From a virus: a stretch of 20,809 nt of DNA. Below are positions 10,421 through 18,707 of this stretch, piece by piece. The DNA lies in the IMG/VR virus record IMGVR_UViG_3300017917_001086, positions 1 to 20,809 of that record. The stretch is one strand, 5' to 3'. The notes under the pieces were generated by a model that saw only the letters and a program-made list of their open reading frames with translations, searched no databases and was not told where the DNA came from. The position numbers were made by a program, and so were the translations under genes. Every line of letters begins with the position of its first letter. Position 1 is the stretch's first letter.

Positions 10421-10981
10421 ATGAATACATTTGATTTTACTGATAAACAACTTTGTAAAGAAGCCAAACGGCTTAATTTGATCAAACGAATCCAAGCTAG
10501 AGACTTGACAGAGGAAGAAACAACTCTCGCCAAGGCATTTTCTAGTTGGGAATACCAGCAAAAGAAAGCAAAGCTTGAAGCGTTGCCCGAGTCTAAAAAG
10601 AAAAAGCTAAAAGAAAAGCATGGAGAAAGCTATCGCAAACGAAAAGCTAATCCAGAAAAATTCGGTCAGATGGAACACACTGCACTGAAGACTCGAGCAA
10701 AAGGTAAAGAACTAGCTTTCGATCTGACACCGGAGTATATTCAAAAGAAATTTGATGAGTGCAAAGGTGTTTGTGCTATCACAAAACTACCTTTTAGTAT
10801 GGAGATTGGGACTAAGAAAAAACGTAATCCGTTTAGACCAAGTGTTGATAGAATCAATTCGAAGCGCGGATACGTTAAAGGTAATATACAAATTGTTTTA
10901 ACGATCGTAAATACGATGAAAATGGACTATACCGACGATATTTTGCACCCCGTAGTAAAAGCATGGGCAAGCAATATCTAG
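10421..10981 (+). CDS. HNH-like endonuclease, probably a homing type
   Basis: This 186-residue protein begins with about 100 residues of charged helix rich in Lys and Glu (QQKKAKLEALPESKKKKLKE), then a C-terminal domain of HNH type. The relevant blocks are TRAKGKELAFDLTPEYIQKKF, CKGVCAITKLPFSM (a CxxxC-like knuckle), PSVDRINSKRGYVKGNIQIV (the SxDRxdsxxGYxxxNvqxv signature seen in many phage HNH proteins) and VNTMKMDYT. The classical first His is not obvious; Asp in SVDRI and Asn in KGNIQIV fit the second and third positions. The role is probably intron-less homing or recombination, but not proven. A terminator follows it closely. Confidence 0.65.
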   Translation: MNTFDFTDKQLCKEAKRLNLIKRIQARDLTEEETTLAKAFSSWEYQQKKAKLEALPESKKKKLKEKHGESYRKRKANPEKFGQMEHTALKTRAKGKELAFDLTPEYIQKKFDECKGVCAITKLPFSMEIGTKKKRNPFRPSVDRINSKRGYVKGNIQIVLTIVNTMKMDYTDDILHPVVKAWASNI

Positions 10982-11000
10982 ATAAATATTTATATAAGTT

Positions 11001-11024
11001 AGGGCCTTCGGGCCCTTTCTTTTT
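11001..11024 (+). terminator. rho-independent terminator with UUCG tetraloop
   Basis: AGGGCC 11001-11006, loop TTCG, GGCCCT 11011-11016, then TTCTTTTT. This is an exceptionally stable stem with a T run and marks the boundary between the accessory genes and the late virion module. Confidence 0.92.
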
Positions 11025-11038
11025 GACTTTCTAGAACT

Positions 11039-11046
11039 AATAAATA
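11039..11046 (+). promoter_or_regulatory. T4-type late promoter (variant) for the virion module
   Basis: AATAAATA differs at the first base from the T4 late box TATAAATA and matches the NATAAATA form reported for cyanophages. It lies between the terminator and the first late gene, about 28 bases before its ATG, a suitable distance. Confidence 0.5.
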
Positions 11047-11074
11047 TAAGTGAATTCGTTCTAATGGGTTAAAA

Positions 11075-12244
11075 ATGAAAACTTTCTCAGAGCATTTAGA
11101 AGAAGATTATTACGACGTTTTGGATTTGCAAGAAGAAGCTGACGATCCTACTAAAGAGGGAGGAGTTTCTAATAACACTAAAGGTGTATTACATGAATTG
11201 CTTGTAGGTAAACATCTTAATGGTGGTTCTCATATGAAAAAACATGAAGATGAGAACAAAATGAGTCCAGAACAAGTCCATGATAAGTTAAAAGCACAAA
11301 TTCATCCTAAAGATTATGAAAGAATTGATAAAAAAGCTAAAAGTGCTGCCGAAGATATAAAAGCAAATTTAGCTAAATCGCATCCCGGACACGCTATGCA
11401 TGAAGTAGTTTGGACATCTAAACCTGGCGATACGCAAAAAGTTACAGGCATTCCTGCGTCTCAAATTCAAGATTCATCTGATATTTACGTTACCACTAAA
11501 CACGCTAAAACTGGCAAATTAGTTCATCATGGTTGGAGCTTAAAAGTAAGCGATAAATCTAATAAAGAAATACCAGCATCTAGTCTTGGTATGAAATCAT
11601 CTGGCTCTAAAGCAGAAGCGCTATTCAGAGAACATCAAAAAAATGTGAGGGAACAATATCCAGAATTAGCAGGTAAAAATGATGTTGCAAGAAAAGAATG
11701 GGCTCGTGCAAATCCAGAGAAACATGCTGAAATTAAAAAAATGAATCAAAATTTATTAAGATCAGTTGCATCTGAACATGCTAAAGAACTTCAAAACAAA
11801 TTAGACTCTAAAGATTATGAATCTGTAGTGAATCATATTAGAAATGTTATAGCAGCAAAAACTACTCCAGCAGAAGAGGCAGGAGCTGCTACCTTTCAAA
11901 AACATACAACATATCAAACAGCTAAGGGTCCTCAACATAATACTGCTAAACCAAGTCAAGATTATGAATATATACTTAAAGACCCAAAAAATATTTCAGT
12001 ACAATCAAGTGGTGCAGGAGTTCATTTTTATTACAAAGGCAAAAAATTTGCTAGTCAATCCCAAAAATTTGATTCCCAAAGTGATCCGTTAAGTAATTTA
12101 AAAAGTGCAGGTAAATCAACCAATATTAAACCTGAAACTACAGAAACAAATACATCTTCTCTACCTAAACCTAAAGAACCAGAAACTGGTACTCATATAA
12201 TTATTCATAGTGGTGGAAGTAATAAAAAAGTGAAATTGTCATGA
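11075..12244 (+). CDS. capsid-targeted protein with possible PD-(D/E)XK nuclease core
   Basis: This 389-residue protein starts MKTFSEHLEE, which aligns residue by residue with the T4 internal-protein capsid-targeting sequence (MKTYQEFIxE type) and would be cut after Glu10 by a gp21-like prohead protease. A possible nuclease core follows: helix GVLHELLVGKHL with Glu41, strand SSDIYV with Asp136, and strand GWSLKVS with Lys157. The E...D...xLK spacing resembles PD-(D/E)XK folds, with Ser155 replacing the usual Glu. That reading is my inference. The C-terminal 120 residues are low-complexity and Ser/Lys/Pro-rich. It is the first gene of the late module; its stop overlaps the next start (ATGA). 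Confidence 0.65.
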   Translation: MKTFSEHLEEDYYDVLDLQEEADDPTKEGGVSNNTKGVLHELLVGKHLNGGSHMKKHEDENKMSPEQVHDKLKAQIHPKDYERIDKKAKSAAEDIKANLAKSHPGHAMHEVVWTSKPGDTQKVTGIPASQIQDSSDIYVTTKHAKTGKLVHHGWSLKVSDKSNKEIPASSLGMKSSGSKAEALFREHQKNVREQYPELAGKNDVARKEWARANPEKHAEIKKMNQNLLRSVASEHAKELQNKLDSKDYESVVNHIRNVIAAKTTPAEEAGAATFQKHTTYQTAKGPQHNTAKPSQDYEYILKDPKNISVQSSGAGVHFYYKGKKFASQSQKFDSQSDPLSNLKSAGKSTNIKPETTETNTSSLPKPKEPETGTHIIIHSGGSNKKVKLS

Positions 12245-13431
12245 AATTATTCCTCGACTTTTTACTAGAAGAAAAAAATGAATCTATTCCTCATCTGCGA
12301 CATTTAGCAGGGGAAAGCCACTTCTATGGTGAACAAGAAACAGATGACGAATTGAAAAGATTAGAGCATCTACATAAGCACCTTTCAGGTGAGCAATCCA
12401 ATGTAGAAAGTATTAGTATGAAGGCTGATGGATCACCTTCATTTAATATGGGATACGTTAAGGATCCTCGAGACGGAGAAACTAAATTTGGAGTAGCTTA
12501 TAAAGGTGCAGCTAGAGGATTCGCCTTTACTCAGGACGACGTAAATAATCTATTTGCTCACAATGAAGGCCTCAAATCGAAAATGGGTCAACTACTTGAG
12601 CATGGATCCAAGGTGGTTAGACCTCAGCACGGATTGATTCAAGGTGATTTTATGGGTAGTAAGCAAGATAAAACTATTCGTAAAGAGGGCGATAAGATAA
12701 AATTCAAAGAAAATACTATTGATTATGGTATAGATAAAAATTCATCTGAAGGTAAAGCAATTGGCAAAGCTAAAATTATGGTTGCCTTACATACGAGAAT
12801 TGATGGAGAGAATAAAGAGTTTAATCTTCATCCAAATAAATTTCCTCATAGTGATGATGTAGCTGTGTTCAATAACAAAGTCTACCACAATCCAGAGAAT
12901 TATACTAAAGAACAAAAACAAGACTTTGAGAAAAATTTTAGTAAAGCAAAAGAACATCTAAGTCAAATTAGAGATCATACTTCATTGGTAGATGGACTAA
13001 CAGATCATCTACAGACTTATGTCAACAGTACAGTTAGAGAAGATACAAATCCAACAGTAGCAGGATTTAGAGCACATCTCAAAGAAAAACTAAGTAAACA
13101 GGTAGATAAATTAAAATCAGAAAAAGGCAGACAGAAGAAAACAGACGAAATGAATTCTAATCTGTTTAGAGTAGATGAAAATGCTAAAGATTTTAAACAT
13201 CTATTTGCCGCCCATACTCATCTCGACAAAGCAAAGAACACTCTGACCGATTCATTGAATAGTGGAGAACAACATTATGAGCATGAAATCAAAGGTGAAC
13301 AAACACATCCAGAGGGCTATGTTGTTAAATACAAAGGCGGAAATAGTTTAGATAATGTTGCTAAGGTAGTTAATAGACAAGAATTTTCAAGAAAGAATTT
13401 CTTAGATGAAACGTTTCGGTTCCTTTATTAA
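12241..13431 (+). CDS. capsid-targeted ligase-like covalent nucleotidyltransferase
   Basis: This 396-residue protein begins MKLFLDFLLEE, another capsid-targeting-like N-terminus with Leu8 and Glu10. Downstream are motifs of the DNA/RNA ligase and capping-enzyme superfamily: motif I KADG (61-64) with Lys61 as the likely AMP-linked residue, FGVAYKGAARG (83-93), GLIQGDFMG (131-139) in the place of motif III, and EGYVVKYKG (about 358-366) in the place of motifs IV and V. A long Lys-rich insertion separates the last two. It resembles a phage family that I recall as DUF6267. A sealing or end-modifying reaction on nucleic acid is plausible; there is no direct proof. It overlaps the next gene by 26 bases. 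Confidence 0.7.
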   Translation: MKLFLDFLLEEKNESIPHLRHLAGESHFYGEQETDDELKRLEHLHKHLSGEQSNVESISMKADGSPSFNMGYVKDPRDGETKFGVAYKGAARGFAFTQDDVNNLFAHNEGLKSKMGQLLEHGSKVVRPQHGLIQGDFMGSKQDKTIRKEGDKIKFKENTIDYGIDKNSSEGKAIGKAKIMVALHTRIDGENKEFNLHPNKFPHSDDVAVFNNKVYHNPENYTKEQKQDFEKNFSKAKEHLSQIRDHTSLVDGLTDHLQTYVNSTVREDTNPTVAGFRAHLKEKLSKQVDKLKSEKGRQKKTDEMNSNLFRVDENAKDFKHLFAAHTHLDKAKNTLTDSLNSGEQHYEHEIKGEQTHPEGYVVKYKGGNSLDNVAKVVNRQEFSRKNFLDETFRFLY

Positions 13432-13909
13432 AGAAAATAAACGAAACAAAGATCTAGATCATTTTCTAGATCATGCAAAGCAAGAACTCGGCTTGGAATC
13501 TTTGCCGACTATTAATATGGTAAATGATAAAAATGTCGCTATACAGAATAGAAGCTTCGGTGGATACAGTCCAGGGTTAAAAGAGATAAATGTTAATACC
13601 GCCGGTAGACATCCAGTAGATGTTTACAGAACATTGGCACATGAATTAGTTCATTATAAACAAGATATGGATGGTAGACTAACTGTTAATGCTGGAGAAA
13701 CAGGATCTACATTCGAAAATGAAGCAAATACCTTAGCTGGCGTTATAATGCGAAATTACGGAAGAGCTAATCCGAAGATATATGAGGATTATGAAAATCC
13801 ATATCGCTTTGACTGGGCGACTCCAGAAGGAACAAAATATATGATGAAACAATATCCTTGGAAAATAATTGCTACAAAAACTGCTAAAGAAATATTAAAA
13901 AAGAAGTAA
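13406..13909 (+). CDS. capsid-targeted zinc metalloprotease-like protein
   Basis: This 167-residue protein starts MKRFGSFIKE, with Ile8 and Glu10 as in the T4 capsid-targeting sequence. The core is a gluzincin-like metallopeptidase: AHELVHYKQD with zinc ligands His79 and His83 and catalytic Glu80, then FENEANTLAG where Glu106 can be the third ligand. The HExxH...ENEA layout recalls M78/IrrE-ImmA proteases. A strand LKEINVNT precedes it as an edge strand. It lacks a pro-domain or secretion signal. If packaged, it could act on host proteins at the start of infection; a role in virion maturation is the alternative. Confidence 0.72.
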   Translation: MKRFGSFIKENKRNKDLDHFLDHAKQELGLESLPTINMVNDKNVAIQNRSFGGYSPGLKEINVNTAGRHPVDVYRTLAHELVHYKQDMDGRLTVNAGETGSTFENEANTLAGVIMRNYGRANPKIYEDYENPYRFDWATPEGTKYMMKQYPWKIIATKTAKEILKKK

Positions 13910-13955
13910 CAATATCATCTAGGCTCATAGCAAATAATAACACCGTGTCAATACT

Positions 13956-14744
13956 ATGTCTATAAAATCTATCAAAGAAAAGGAGCTATTGGTCAACTTG
14001 GCCAAGTCTTTTGGTCAGAAAGTGGATCCAACTCTTTTATCTGAAATTGAACAGCACAAAAAATTCGAAAATAATATTAGAGAATCTATTAGATCAAATG
14101 TATTTGAGGATTTAACTAAAGCATTAGCTGAACTAAAACAAGAAGCAGATAGAGTTAGTATAGAGTATAACTATCCTCTACCTCCTTCTTTAGAAGATCT
14201 TGATACTATAATAGCGGAGGAAGAAAATGACTTGGATCAGACGACGACCGAAGAAATCACCTCCCCCGTTACCCACGCCAACACCCTCTCCGATCTTGCC
14301 GCAAAAGCAATTACCGCCAGCGCAAAACGAGATTCTTTCCAACAACCAGATCCTTTGCTGGTGGCACCTGATGTAAATTCTATACAGAAAAAGATTCGCT
14401 ATCTGGAGCAATGGATAGCTAAGATATCAGAATACGGTCCCGGCGGTGGAGCAGGTTCGGTAGCCAAATTAGACCATGAAACTAAATTAATTGATTTTCC
14501 TAGTTACGATGTTACGACTAAAGATTATTATTTGGGTGTTAACTTTGCCGGTAACGTATCAATTTATTTACCCGAAGCAATTAATAATGGTAGAATGTAT
14601 ATTATTAAAGATGAATCGGGTAATTGCTCTACCTTCCCAATAAGAGTATATGGTAATGTGGATAATGACCCTGGTGGATTTATTTTACAGCAAGATAATG
14701 GTGGCATTCAAATGATTTACAGAAATGGTTGGAGAATAGTATGA
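13956..14744 (+). CDS. virion structural protein with C-terminal beta domain
   Basis: The N-terminal 110 residues of this 262-residue protein are helical and charged (ELLVNLAKSFGQ, then KALAELKQEADRVS), followed by a Thr/Ala-rich linker. Around residues 145-165 there is a helix KKIRYLEQWIAKISEYGPGGG, and then a beta-rich domain (YYLGVNFAGNVSIYLP, NGRMYIIKDESG, GGIQMIYRNGWRIV). This end domain is typical of structural proteins of T4-like aquatic phages and precedes the next structural gene in the same way. Tail, neck or fibre location cannot be decided from sequence. It ends in an ATGA overlap with the following gene, implying coupled synthesis. Confidence 0.7.
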   Translation: MSIKSIKEKELLVNLAKSFGQKVDPTLLSEIEQHKKFENNIRESIRSNVFEDLTKALAELKQEADRVSIEYNYPLPPSLEDLDTIIAEEENDLDQTTTEEITSPVTHANTLSDLAAKAITASAKRDSFQQPDPLLVAPDVNSIQKKIRYLEQWIAKISEYGPGGGAGSVAKLDHETKLIDFPSYDVTTKDYYLGVNFAGNVSIYLPEAINNGRMYIIKDESGNCSTFPIRVYGNVDNDPGGFILQQDNGGIQMIYRNGWRIV

Positions 14745-16075
14745 CGTATCTATTTAGCAGTGGCACTGTAATTACCAATGAAGTTGAAGTAAAGAATGAT
14801 GCTGGTAATGCAATACCAATAAGTAAAAATACTTTAACTAATTCTGATTCCAATCCTATATTTGTAAAAGGTACTGCGGATACTAGTTTCTTTGCTCCAA
14901 CTCAAACTGATGCTTTTGGTAGACTCCGAGTGAGCAATCCTTTTACTATTTTTGATAACTCATTTTCTGTGGGTGATAATGAAAGAAGATGGTCCACAAG
15001 TAATACTAATGCTACATCTTTTGTTTTTAATGCTAATACTGCTAGCATTAATATGAATGTTACTACAAATTCTGGAGATCATGTTTACAGACAAACTAAA
15101 AGATACTTTCAATACCAACCCGGAAAAAGTCTTTTAAGTTTAAATACATTCGTGATGAATTCTGGCAAAGCCAATCTTAGACAACGTGTTGGGTATTTTG
15201 ATACTCAGAATGGTATTTTTTTAGAAAATTTTAGCAATGTTAATTATTTAGTAAAGCGTAGTTATGTAACTGGATCAGTTGTAGAAACTAGAATAGCACA
15301 ATCAAATTGGAATTTTGATCCCATGTTAGGCACAGGTCCAAGTGGTAAACATTTGGATATATCTAAAGCACAAATTTTTTGGACAGATGTAGAATGGTTA
15401 GGGGTTGGTTCAGTAAGAGCTGGTTTTGTTATAGATGGAGAATTTCAAATATGCCATCAGTTCAATCATGCTAATATAGAATCTAATGTTTACATGTCAA
15501 CTGCTACATTACCTATAAGATATGAAATTGAAAATGTTGGTCCTACAGATTCTCCTAGTACATTAAAACATATATGCAATACTGTAATAAGTGAAGGGGG
15601 ATATGCCCCAGCAGTTGTTACAAGATCAGCATCTACCTCTTTGGCCGGGTTGGAAATGTCACAAACTAATTTTAGACCCTTGTTATCATTAAGATTAAAG
15701 ACCGGACAATATGGGCAGGTAGTAGTACCATCTAAAATAGATTTATTTGGATTACAATCTACGCCATTTGTGTATAAAATTGTGACAAATGCAAATGTCA
15801 TAGGCGGCGTATGGTTAACCACAGGTACTGATAGTGTGGTTGAATATAATGCAAATGCTACCACACTTGGAGTAGGGGGATTTGATCTTCTGCAAGGTAT
15901 GTTTGTCGGTGGCACTTCTGCTCAACCCGTGTCAATTTATTTGAAAGAATTCAACCATGCTTTTCAACTTAGGGCAAATATTACTGGAGCATCTGAAGTA
16001 TTTACTATTTCAGTAAAGGCAACTACCAATAACGATGATGCACTAGGTTCAATAGCTTGGGAAGAATATAACTAA
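14741..16075 (+). CDS. virion structural protein conserved in T4-like aquatic phages
   Basis: I place the start at ATG 14741 rather than an earlier in-frame ATG (14729), because GGAG at 14731-14734 is well spaced for it and it forms the ATGA overlap with the upstream stop. The 444-residue product contains AFGRLRVSNPFTIFDNSF, RETKR-like YRQTKRYFQYQPGKSLL, LRQRVGYFDTQNGIFLE, GPSGKHLDISKAQIFW and LPIRYEIENVG. These blocks are familiar from a large structural protein of cyanophages and pelagiphages, probably tail-fibre or baseplate associated. It is beta-rich and Asn/Ser/Thr-rich throughout, with no membrane or enzyme motif. Confidence 0.8.
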   Translation: MTYLFSSGTVITNEVEVKNDAGNAIPISKNTLTNSDSNPIFVKGTADTSFFAPTQTDAFGRLRVSNPFTIFDNSFSVGDNERRWSTSNTNATSFVFNANTASINMNVTTNSGDHVYRQTKRYFQYQPGKSLLSLNTFVMNSGKANLRQRVGYFDTQNGIFLENFSNVNYLVKRSYVTGSVVETRIAQSNWNFDPMLGTGPSGKHLDISKAQIFWTDVEWLGVGSVRAGFVIDGEFQICHQFNHANIESNVYMSTATLPIRYEIENVGPTDSPSTLKHICNTVISEGGYAPAVVTRSASTSLAGLEMSQTNFRPLLSLRLKTGQYGQVVVPSKIDLFGLQSTPFVYKIVTNANVIGGVWLTTGTDSVVEYNANATTLGVGGFDLLQGMFVGGTSAQPVSIYLKEFNHAFQLRANITGASEVFTISVKATTNNDDALGSIAWEEYN

Positions 16076-16091
16076 CCAAAATATCATATCT

Positions 16092-16099
16092 TATAAATA
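16092..16099 (+). promoter_or_regulatory. T4-type late promoter, perfect TATAAATA
   Basis: An exact match to the T4 late box in the only real gap of this region (16076-16126), about 27 bases before the ATG of the next gene. It likely starts the second transcript of the late module, from the nucleotidyltransferase fusion onward. Confidence 0.7.
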
Positions 16100-16126
16100 A
16101 TTAACACTATATTCTAATGGACAACA

Positions 16127-17890
16127 ATGGCATCTAAATCCGCTTCATTCATCTTCGGCAGAATGAATCCTCCGACTGTGGAAGGACACGGGAAAGGTAT
16201 TCAAAAAGTTCTAGATCATGCCGAAAAAACAGGAAGTACTCCGTACGTCTTTGTTTCTCATTCGCACGATACAAAGAAAAATCCTGTCAATCCCAATACA
16301 AAAGTATCTGCTATACAGCATTCTTTTCCAGAAGCCAACGTCCAATCTACTTCTAAAGAATCTCCATCCATTATTCATATCATGAAGGATTTGAATAAAA
16401 AACATAATGAAGCCCATGTTTTTGCTGGTTCTGATAGAGTAGATGAATATCACACCCTATTACATAAGTATAACAATAAAGAATATAACTATAAAAAAAT
16501 AGTTGTACATAGTATTGGTCAAAGAGATCCAGACGGAGAAAGTGAAGAAGGTAGAATTACTTCTGGTACTGCAGCTAGGCAAGCTGCTCTATCTGATCCA
16601 AAGAAATTTCACGGTGGCGTGTTGGGTTCCAGACAACATCACGACGAAATGATACAACAAATTAGACAAGCAGCAATGTCTAAAACAAGTAAATCCCTTA
16701 GAGAACAGTTTATAAACAACGAAATATACAATTTACACGACTACGTAGTAACTAAAAACGGTAAATATGGCGAAATAGTTTATAAAAATTCTAATTACGT
16801 TACAATACAACTAGAAAATAACGAAACAGTTAAATCTTGGATATACGAGATAAAAGAAACATCTTTTAGACCAAAACGTAATGGAATCCAACAACCAGTA
16901 AAAGAGAAATTTGATGGTCCTCGTTATACCTTTCATTTTAAGCAGAAAGCTAACGAACAAAAAATACCTGCTCTTTTAATTCCAAGTAAAAAATTAATAG
17001 AAGAATCTGGACAAGTAAAGTATCAAGATTATACAACTAAAAATCTTGATATGGATAAGGATGCATCTAAACTTCTTAAACAACTTGTTGCAAGAACTGA
17101 TCTAAATCCAAAGTATGTAAAACAAGCAGTAATGGCAGTCGATAAAATGTTTGATCTTGAAAAACAAGCATTTGCAAATAAACTTCATCCAGAAAAAATA
17201 CATGATTTCACAATGTACGCCTCTATAGCCCATGATACATTAAACATGCTTGGGTATGAGGATAAAGAAATAATGTTTATACAAACACATTATATTGACT
17301 TTGCCAAATATGTAGATGAAGATGATGCTGATCTTCAAGACGATGCCCCGGGTCATATGGTCGGAATCCATGGAGGAGAAATGGATGAGGCAGTAGATTC
17401 AGATCAAAATAGATTTGTACAACAGGGCAGAGCTAGTCCTGGTATGTTTAAGAAAGTTACATCAGCTGATTACGAAACTAGAATCGGTCCTGGCGGTAAA
17501 AAATATAAAGTAAAGAAATCAATAATTTCTAAAGGACATAAACTAATAGACAAGGATGGTAGAGATAACGAACCATCTGGTGTTCCTCCATTTGCAGGTT
17601 TATCAGGAATGTACGAGAGCAAAATGAAAAATACCAAAGAATCATATGAAACACCTATTAAAAATTTAACACATGATGTTACTAAACCAGAAAACAGAGT
17701 TGGTATAGTACCATTTAGTGATTATCTAAAAATGAAGATGGATCAAAAGGCCACTCAATTTGGTACTGAGATTGGTGGGTCAGCAATTCAAGAACCACCT
17801 CCAAAATCCACAGATAAGAATATACATTTTACTTCTAAATCAAAAAGCGCAAAGACTGCTGCTAAAAGAATTCAAATGGGATTGGATTGA
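16127..17890 (+). CDS. NadM-like nucleotidyltransferase fused to a long C-terminal region
   Basis: The first about 180 residues of this 587-residue protein are a cytidylyltransferase-like domain. They show FGRMNPPTVEGH (10-21), the equivalent of GRFxPxHxGH, and SGTAAR (146-151), the equivalent of the ISSTxxR phosphate-binding motif of NMN adenylyltransferases. The first motif has Thr for the first His and one extra residue before GH, so activity is uncertain. Residues about 200-245 (DYVVTKNGKYGEIVYKNSNYVTIQL) look like a small SH3/KOW-type barrel common in these phages. The remainder is helical, then disordered and Lys-rich. Such fusions occur in the structural gene region of T4-like aquatic phages. 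It overlaps the Dps start by one base. Confidence 0.72.
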   Translation: MASKSASFIFGRMNPPTVEGHGKGIQKVLDHAEKTGSTPYVFVSHSHDTKKNPVNPNTKVSAIQHSFPEANVQSTSKESPSIIHIMKDLNKKHNEAHVFAGSDRVDEYHTLLHKYNNKEYNYKKIVVHSIGQRDPDGESEEGRITSGTAARQAALSDPKKFHGGVLGSRQHHDEMIQQIRQAAMSKTSKSLREQFINNEIYNLHDYVVTKNGKYGEIVYKNSNYVTIQLENNETVKSWIYEIKETSFRPKRNGIQQPVKEKFDGPRYTFHFKQKANEQKIPALLIPSKKLIEESGQVKYQDYTTKNLDMDKDASKLLKQLVARTDLNPKYVKQAVMAVDKMFDLEKQAFANKLHPEKIHDFTMYASIAHDTLNMLGYEDKEIMFIQTHYIDFAKYVDEDDADLQDDAPGHMVGIHGGEMDEAVDSDQNRFVQQGRASPGMFKKVTSADYETRIGPGGKKYKVKKSIISKGHKLIDKDGRDNEPSGVPPFAGLSGMYESKMKNTKESYETPIKNLTHDVTKPENRVGIVPFSDYLKMKMDQKATQFGTEIGGSAIQEPPPKSTDKNIHFTSKSKSAKTAAKRIQMGLD

Positions 17891-18321
17891 TGGAACAGTT
17901 GCAACTTGCTATTAATAAAGTATTGGCTGATACTTTTGGCATGTACTACAAAGCACATGCATATCATTGGAATGTAGTTGGCCCAGACTTTAGTCAGTAT
18001 CATGATTTCTTCGGTAAGTTATATGAAGAACTGTTTGGTGCTGTAGATACTATAGCAGAGCATGTTAGAGCCATTGATGGTTTAGCCCCTGCTAATCTAT
18101 CTAAAATAAAAGAATTATCTAGTTTATCTGATGCTGATCCAGGTTCAGCTATGGATATGTTTAATGATTTACTAATGGCTAATAACTTAGTACTAGTTTC
18201 ATTAATGAGAGCATATCAATTAGCAGATGATGCAGACGAATTGGGTTTAGCTAATTTTATTCAAGATAGAATTGATATTCATCAGAAACATGGTTGGATG
18301 ATCAAAGCAACACTTAAATGA
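17890..18321 (+). CDS. dps: Dps-like ferritin-fold protein
   Basis: ATG 17890 (TGATG overlap) is preferred to a TTG one codon earlier, giving 144 residues. The ferroxidase signature of Dps is intact: YYKAHAYHWNVVGPDFSQYHDFFGKLYEEL contributes two His, and AVDTIAEHVRAIDG the Asp and Glu, so an inter-subunit di-iron site is possible. The second helix pair (FNDLLMANNLVLVSLMRAYQLADDADELG, then FIQDRIDIHQKHGWMIK) completes the four-helix bundle. Dps dodecamers bind or protect DNA and oxidise iron. There is no basic N-terminal tail, so DNA binding may be weak. It sits within late virion genes, suggesting protection of replicating or packaged DNA. Confidence 0.88.
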   Translation: MEQLQLAINKVLADTFGMYYKAHAYHWNVVGPDFSQYHDFFGKLYEELFGAVDTIAEHVRAIDGLAPANLSKIKELSSLSDADPGSAMDMFNDLLMANNLVLVSLMRAYQLADDADELGLANFIQDRIDIHQKHGWMIKATLK

Positions 18322-18707
18322 AAAAGTTCTTTATTCTTAGACAAGAAATATATGAAGCAGCTATTCCTGAAGCTGTAAAAGATATTCATGTAAATCTTGA
18401 GAATAGACAACATGCTATAGATGAATACATGTATGGACCAGCTAATCCAAATGAGCCTGGAGATTACTGGAAAGAATTAGGTAAAATCTGGGACATATCT
18501 GAGGATGAGGCAAGTACAATGAGATGTGGTAATTGTGCTGCTTTTAATATCAAACCTGCTATGAGAAAAGCTATTGCAGATAATATTAGTGATAATGGTA
18601 TGGAAGTTGTGGATTTAGCTAATCTTGGGTATTGCGAATTATTTCACTTCAAATGTGCTGGAGACAGAAGTTGTTCAGCTTGGTTAACTAATGGACCACT
18701 AAAATGA
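18318..18707 (+). CDS. Cys-rich metal-binding-like phage protein
   Basis: This 129-residue protein has five or six closely placed cysteines in the C-terminal half: RCGNCAAF, GYCELFHFKC and RSCSAWLT, an arrangement fit for zinc or an iron-sulfur cluster. Proteins with this CxNC...YC...C...C..W pattern are common hypotheticals in T4-like aquatic phages; I know no function. The N-terminus (MKKFFILRQEIYEA) partly resembles a capsid-targeting sequence: Phe4 and Glu10 fit but Arg8 does not, and a second IYE-A site follows at 11-14. It overlaps both neighbours by four bases (ATGA). Confidence 0.68.
   Translation: MKKFFILRQEIYEAAIPEAVKDIHVNLENRQHAIDEYMYGPANPNEPGDYWKELGKIWDISEDEASTMRCGNCAAFNIKPAMRKAIADNISDNGMEVVDLANLGYCELFHFKCAGDRSCSAWLTNGPLK

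Noticed and set aside
10981-10988. GATAAATA as a further late promoter
   Set aside because: It fits the loose box but would start transcription straight into the strong terminator at 11001-11024, so a functional role is unlikely.
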